Assembly (NCBI GenBank): GCA_030770535.1
Contig: JASVEC010000095.1
Coordinates: 1 to 60,979 of the forward strand
Length of the DNA stretch: 60,979 nt
Direction of reading: 5' to 3'
From: Batkoa obscura
Lineage: Eukaryota; Entomophthoromycota; Entomophthoromycetes; Entomophthorales; Batkoaceae
The notes below the pieces were generated by a model. The model searched no databases. It was not told where the DNA came from and saw nothing but the letters and a program-made list of their open reading frames with translations. Position numbers and translations under genes: made by a program. Positions 56,757-60,979 of this stretch are shown here, piece by piece. The first letter of the stretch is position 1. Every line of letters starts with the position of its first letter.

Positions 56757-57733
56757 TTAGCAAGTACCACCAAGGCGAATATCCCAATAAGTAAGATGGT
56801 CATCAACGCTCAGAAATGGTTCAGTAGAAAGTGAACAAGAAGGATCTTCAATTTGAGAAGTACTGCAAATCTTAGCTTGATTATTATGTAGCCACATTTC
56901 AACAAAATAATGATTAAAGGACATAGAACGAGGTGGTACATGAGGTACAATATCCTTGTTATTAGTAACCTTGTAGATAATAAACTCAATGAATCAAACC
57001 AAGTAGCAAAATCGGAATTTCCTACTCTTGGTTGCCCATAGGTGAATAATTGTATATTTCCCCATGAGAGTTGTTGAGATGCTTGAAGATCAATAGCAGC
57101 TAAATTTGCAATTGCACCGCCTAAAGAGTGACCAGTGACAACTAATTTAAAACCTGGATTGTTCTTTAATAAATCTTTGACTACAGGTGTATAAACTAAA
57201 CTAAGTGCATCCCTAGCTTGTTTAAAACCAAGATGAACTTGAACTTTACTATTACCAGAAAACAAATCCACTTTATCTATTTTAACATTTTGTACCCAAT
57301 TTTTAATATTTGATGTGCCTCTAAATGAAACAACAATAAACTTGTTAGTGGGATCAAGTCCAATATAACCTCTAGTCTCATATCTATTTTCATTGAACGC
57401 TTTAACTACCTTTAAACTACCACAATCCAAACAGTGGTTTCAATTCCAATTAATCAAGGCAAAGTCACCACAATAAGCAGCACCGGGTAATCGTGCAATT
57501 CTTTTGGCAGTGACTTCATCGGAAATGAACAATCTATTTATTGGTGGCCCCTTAGTTTCTCTCACTGGGATGTCCTTGAAATCCTTAAAAACTTGGCTAA
57601 GATCATGAATCAAATTATTGAAGTAGAAATCAGAGGAAGCCAAAGTACAACTAAGCTTAGCTTTTTGCTGTAACACACCATTAATGGCGGAAAGATAAAA
57701 AAGAGAAGCCAACAAGATATTATTTAATTCCAT
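56757..57733 (-). pseudogene. Second copy of the class-3 lipase, broken
   Basis: A full-length paralog of the lipase at 47244-48221 with two disabling changes: a TGA where the first Cys of the WSCNHC motif should be (57440-57442), and a one-base deletion near 56970 that shifts the frame after SLLSTR and loses Asp261 and His313. The signal peptide and propeptide are still readable (MELNNILLASLFYLSAINGV). The 3' two-thirds, from 56731 to about 57375, differ from the intact gene by only five substitutions and the deletion, whereas the 5' third is about 25-30% different. Confidence 0.93.
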
Positions 57734-58045
57734 ATTGAAATGTGTTTATAGTAATAAAATTAGCGCTTTATATCTATACTACTTTAGTTTATTATAACAC
57801 ATCTATATATGTCGATTCGAAATTGATTTGTATAAAATGCAAATGATAAACTTCTCCAACAACTCGATAATCAATTATGTAAAATTAAAAGATCAATGGC
57901 AAAAATCTCAATAGTTAATGAATCAAGTGATTCTGTAGTTGCCATTTAGTTTTTTTATAGATAAATAAAATCAGCAATGACTATAACTAATCCTTTATAT
58001 TTTATATAATAGCTTAGAATATTATAACAACACAATAAAAATATA

Positions 58046-58145
58046 TAGAGTATATTTTTGTATTTAAGAATTTTACTACCAATTTTTCTACTCAAATAGT
58101 GCTTGAAAGGTGGAAAAAGTAATGGAGCCAAAAAAAACATCACCA
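58046..58145 (-). mobile_element. MITE copy 24
   Basis: TAGAGTATATTTTTGTATTT at the left, AAAAAAAACATCACCA at the right. The corresponding place in the first copy of the block (about 48525-48540) has no MITE. Confidence 0.83.
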
Positions 58146-58445
58146 TATAATATTATACCATAATTATTTGAGCGTCGATGTCTTTTATTTAATTGTCTTA
58201 AAATATAAGCTCAGGCGAACATGATAGAAACAATTTCAAGTCTGAATGTTGTAGAAGCACCTTATAAGCTGAAAACATAAATTTAGAATTGGACACCACA
58301 TGTTTTAGTGTTAATTACATATCTGATATTTGATATATAAGTGGTTATTTTATGCTTACACATTAACAAACTCCTATTGAACATGAGAAATTATTCTTTT
58401 GATTATTTGAGGAATTATATTTTAATTTCTCTTACTGTAACTATA

Positions 58446-58546
58446 TGGGGATGTTTTTTTTGGTTTCATTACTTTTTCCACCTTTTAAGCGCCACTTGAG
58501 CAGAAAAATTATTAGTAAAATCCTTAAACACAAAAATACATCCCCA
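58446..58546 (+). mobile_element. MITE copy 25, full length with matched empty site
   Basis: 101 bp with perfect TGGGGATG...CATCCCCA ends and TA on both sides. The paralogous sequence in the first block reads CTGCAACTATACAG at about 48816-48829 where this copy has CTGTAACTA-TA-element-TA, so insertion duplicated the TA. Confidence 0.9.
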
Positions 58547-60651
58547 TATAGTTTTGGTGCTTTTTTTATTCTGTTTTAAAGCCATTTAAATTTAATGAAA
58601 CATATTAGACGTTGCAAACATTCTAAATATAATTATAAAGATGTCTTTTTTATTTCAGCATTTCACTGACAGTTCATCAGATGTTGACATTGCGTAAAAG
58701 GAGATCAAAAAAATAAAGCATTCCGATATACCAACTTATAAAAAATAACTCTTTTATTGAATGCTAATGATCAAAAGTAGTAATGGGATTTTTATGGTTT
58801 CAACTTCAATTTAGTTAAAACTTCATAATTTATATGAGTAAGTTTAAAAACTCGATTAGAATTAAAAAACCCCAATTTTACTTTTTTTGCTCATTTCCTA
58901 TGTAACATAAACTTTTTAAAAGCTATTAAATGAAACCAAACAAAGAAACATTCTATGAATATTTTGAAATTAAGCAACATTTGTAGCGTTTAGTACTTAA
59001 TTTACGATTTTTGCTAAAAATCAAAATTGTGAAAGTTTGAACCAGCTTTTAAACCAGTCCCTATTAATTATTTTAGTATCAAATTAAATACTGTTTTATA
59101 AAATTTCAAAGTACAATAAATTACATTTAATAAACAAGGCACTTTAATCTATTAAATTTTATTAATTACTCATAAAAAATCTCAGTTTTTTATAGAACTC
59201 TTTTATAATAATATGATAAAAGGTGAATTGATAAAGCTTAAAAATAGTGAAATTATCTATAGTTGGCAATCAGTATTGTAATTTATTTGTAGAAAAATTA
59301 TGTGGGATTTATAGCAGAATTTAAACTAAGAGTAGGTATGATAAGCTTTCAGATAGAAAGCCCTTTTGTTACTGGATTCATATTAGAACTGATGCAGGAG
59401 ATAAGATGAGTTTATAGTAAAGCTTGTGTGGAATATACAACCTAATCTCTTAAGATAGCTTATAAATACAGATTATCTTATTTAAAGATAAAACCAGGGT
59501 ATTAACAGCATTGAGACATAAAGACCACTCTATTCGCAAAGGGAGAACAAGATATGGTTTGGAGAAAAGACGATTTGGTATCAGAAAACTGTACTTCAAT
59601 ATAGTAATAGGCATATAGTTAATGATTTTATTATTTTATTAACGATTTTATTATTTTTAATATAATACTCTAAAAATAGGTTTGATTAAAATAGACTCTT
59701 TATTTGCTTTATTGACCCTTTTTTTTCGATTCTTGTTTTATATTATTAAACGCTTAATTAATTTATTTAATTAATCTAATTATTGCTTATTGCTACTTTT
59801 CTATCTATTGCCTAAACAATTCATTTCATTGATTTAGTAAATTGATCAGTAATGCTTATTTAGATATTTATTAAGTATAATCTGATTAACAAATAAAGTA
59901 TTTATTTGAATTGAAAGTTTATCTCATCTGAAAGCAAACCAAAAATAAATTGTAGTAAAAAAGTAACTATAATAACCTCAAGATGAATGCCTATTGAACA
60001 AATACAGGAATAAAGTCTCATGTTAATTAGCTTTTGTTTGGACTTTTGTATAGCACATTTATATTTTATAGGAACTTGCCTTTTATAACCACTTTAATCT
60101 ATCATATCATATTAACATATCCCTTCGTTCTAGTCAAATATTAAATTGTTCCACCGCCTCTGCTAGATTTCCAAATGGTAGTTCTAACTCCTTTCAATTG
60201 AATTACTTTATTTATTCAAACATCTAATAAATGTAATTTAATCTTTTATTACTATTTTAGTTTCTATAACATTTAAATATAAATAAACAATTTCTTCCTA
60301 AAAATTAAATACTCAATTATAAATATTCAAAGGATCACTGATAACTTTAAATTAATCTTAAAGCTAGTAGCTACTATATGAAAACATAACATTAAACATC
60401 TGACTATTGATTTGCGTTTACAATTCAATAAGTAAATTACATATTATCAAATTGTAGGATCTAGATATTAAATCGATAACAATGGATAGCTCATTTAAAT
60501 TGATTTTATTGCTGATGTCTATATTTATAGCTCCAAATGATAGTTGATAAACAATAAAATTAAAATTCCAATTCAGCTCATTAAATTCAAGCTTTAACTA
60601 TTCACACAAGGCCACTAATCACCAACTAAATAACTGGAATAACCCAAAAAG

Positions 60652-60979
60652 ATCCGTTTAGCCAATATAAGTGAAAGGAAGCTAATGTCTAGTCTAAAAA
60701 TAATGTAAGACTTAGGAGAATGGGATCTCAGCAAGAGTTGTTTAAATCATAAAATTTTCATTTAATTATATTGAACAATTAAAAAGTATTAACCTATGTA
60801 CAACAGTTAATGGAAAAAGATGAGCAGATGAGCAGATGAGTAAAGGATCCTTGACTGAAATGATCAATAGTGATAACGAATATATTATTTGATTGCCTAA
60901 AGACAGTCAATAGCATTTTGTTGATAGTTTATAATCTAATAAGTGCAAAATGTTACTGTTAGTTACTTTTGGGATATTT
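60652..60979 (+). pseudogene. Decayed second copy of the PLPBP/YggS gene (runs off the window)
   Basis: Three exon remnants keep the exact exon sizes of the intact gene: 60652-60741 (90 nt; IRLANISERK ... DLGEW), 60798-60827 (30 nt; VQQLMEKDEQ against [10 protein letters not shown]) and 60893-60959 (67 nt; LPKDSQ, a stop, HFVDSL, a stop, SNKCKMLL). At least three in-frame stops are present and the PLP lysine in SKTK is Glu (SERK). Exon 1 was not found; later exons would lie beyond the window. Confidence 0.85.

Larger units (their letters stand above)
57734..60651. other. Intergenic, decaying second copy of the lipase-PLPBP spacer
   Basis: Resembles the intact spacer up to about 58445 and carries two MITEs that the first copy lacks at those sites. 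From 58600 to 60650 I see no gene; a weakly coding-like stretch near 59500-59600 (GRTRYGLEKRRFGIRKLYFN) is not assigned. Confidence 0.45.

Noticed and set aside
53812-58546. MITE as a deletion derivative of the 2.47-kb transposon, since both ends start TGGGG
   Set aside because: Similarity stops after five bases (TGGGGATG against TGGGGTTGTCTG) and there is no shared interior.
58640-58735. Possible further MITE (reverse) after copy 25
   Set aside because: Only AGATGTCTTTTTTATTTCAGC and a loose middle resemble the family; too diverged to claim.
59500-59610. Coding-like string GRTRYGLEKRRFGIRKLYFN
   Set aside because: Isolated, short, without start, splice sites or a recognised family.
60818-60846. 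Short tandem of AGATGAGC units as a separate repeat feature
   Set aside because: It is a small local duplication inside the decayed PLPBP copy and carries no further meaning.

Overview
The window reads as nuclear DNA of a very AT-rich filamentous fungus. Evidence: short introns (about 45-70 nt, GTAAG...TTAG type), a C6 zinc-cluster regulator, a Rhizomucor-type secreted lipase, an intact CSN1, long poly-Asn and poly-Gln tracts. An early-diverging lineage (Conidiobolus-like Entomophthoromycotina) would fit, but this is inference; no marker in the window fixes the species.

Left part (1-23 kb) is ordinary gene space. It holds a stand-alone I9 protease inhibitor, COP9 signalosome subunit 1, a P450, splicing factor SF3A3/Prp9, a mitochondrial ABC half-transporter, arginase, a C6 zinc-cluster transcription factor with a 13-nt microexon, and a DH-PH RhoGEF. 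I rebuilt the spliced models by hand; all have phase-consistent junctions.

Middle part (24-40.6 kb) has no housekeeping genes. It carries six paralogous single-exon genes whose proteins have a CENP-B/pogo-type bipartite DNA-binding region followed by an Asn/Ser-rich or very short tail and no DDE transposase domain. At least two decayed copies lie between them. The same region is strewn with a ~100-bp TA-flanked MITE. About 25 copies of this MITE occur across the window, including pairs and a four-copy cluster. A link between this protein family and the MITE is the most interesting open question here.

Right part (41-61 kb) holds a small secreted CBM19-like protein, a GNAT acetyltransferase, an intact class-3 lipase and an intact PLP-homeostasis protein (YggS/PLPBP). 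It is followed by decayed second copies of the lipase, PLPBP and GNAT. The lipase-PLPBP pair was duplicated in tandem and the second copy is dying. Nevertheless about 646 bp of the lipase 3' half is about 99% identical between copies with a sharp edge, as expected of gene conversion. A 2.47-kb DNA transposon with 16-bp terminal inverted repeats and a decayed transposase separates the copies. A rearranged fragment of the same element lies at 44.5-45.4 kb, and a LINE 3' remnant at 49.3-50.0 kb.
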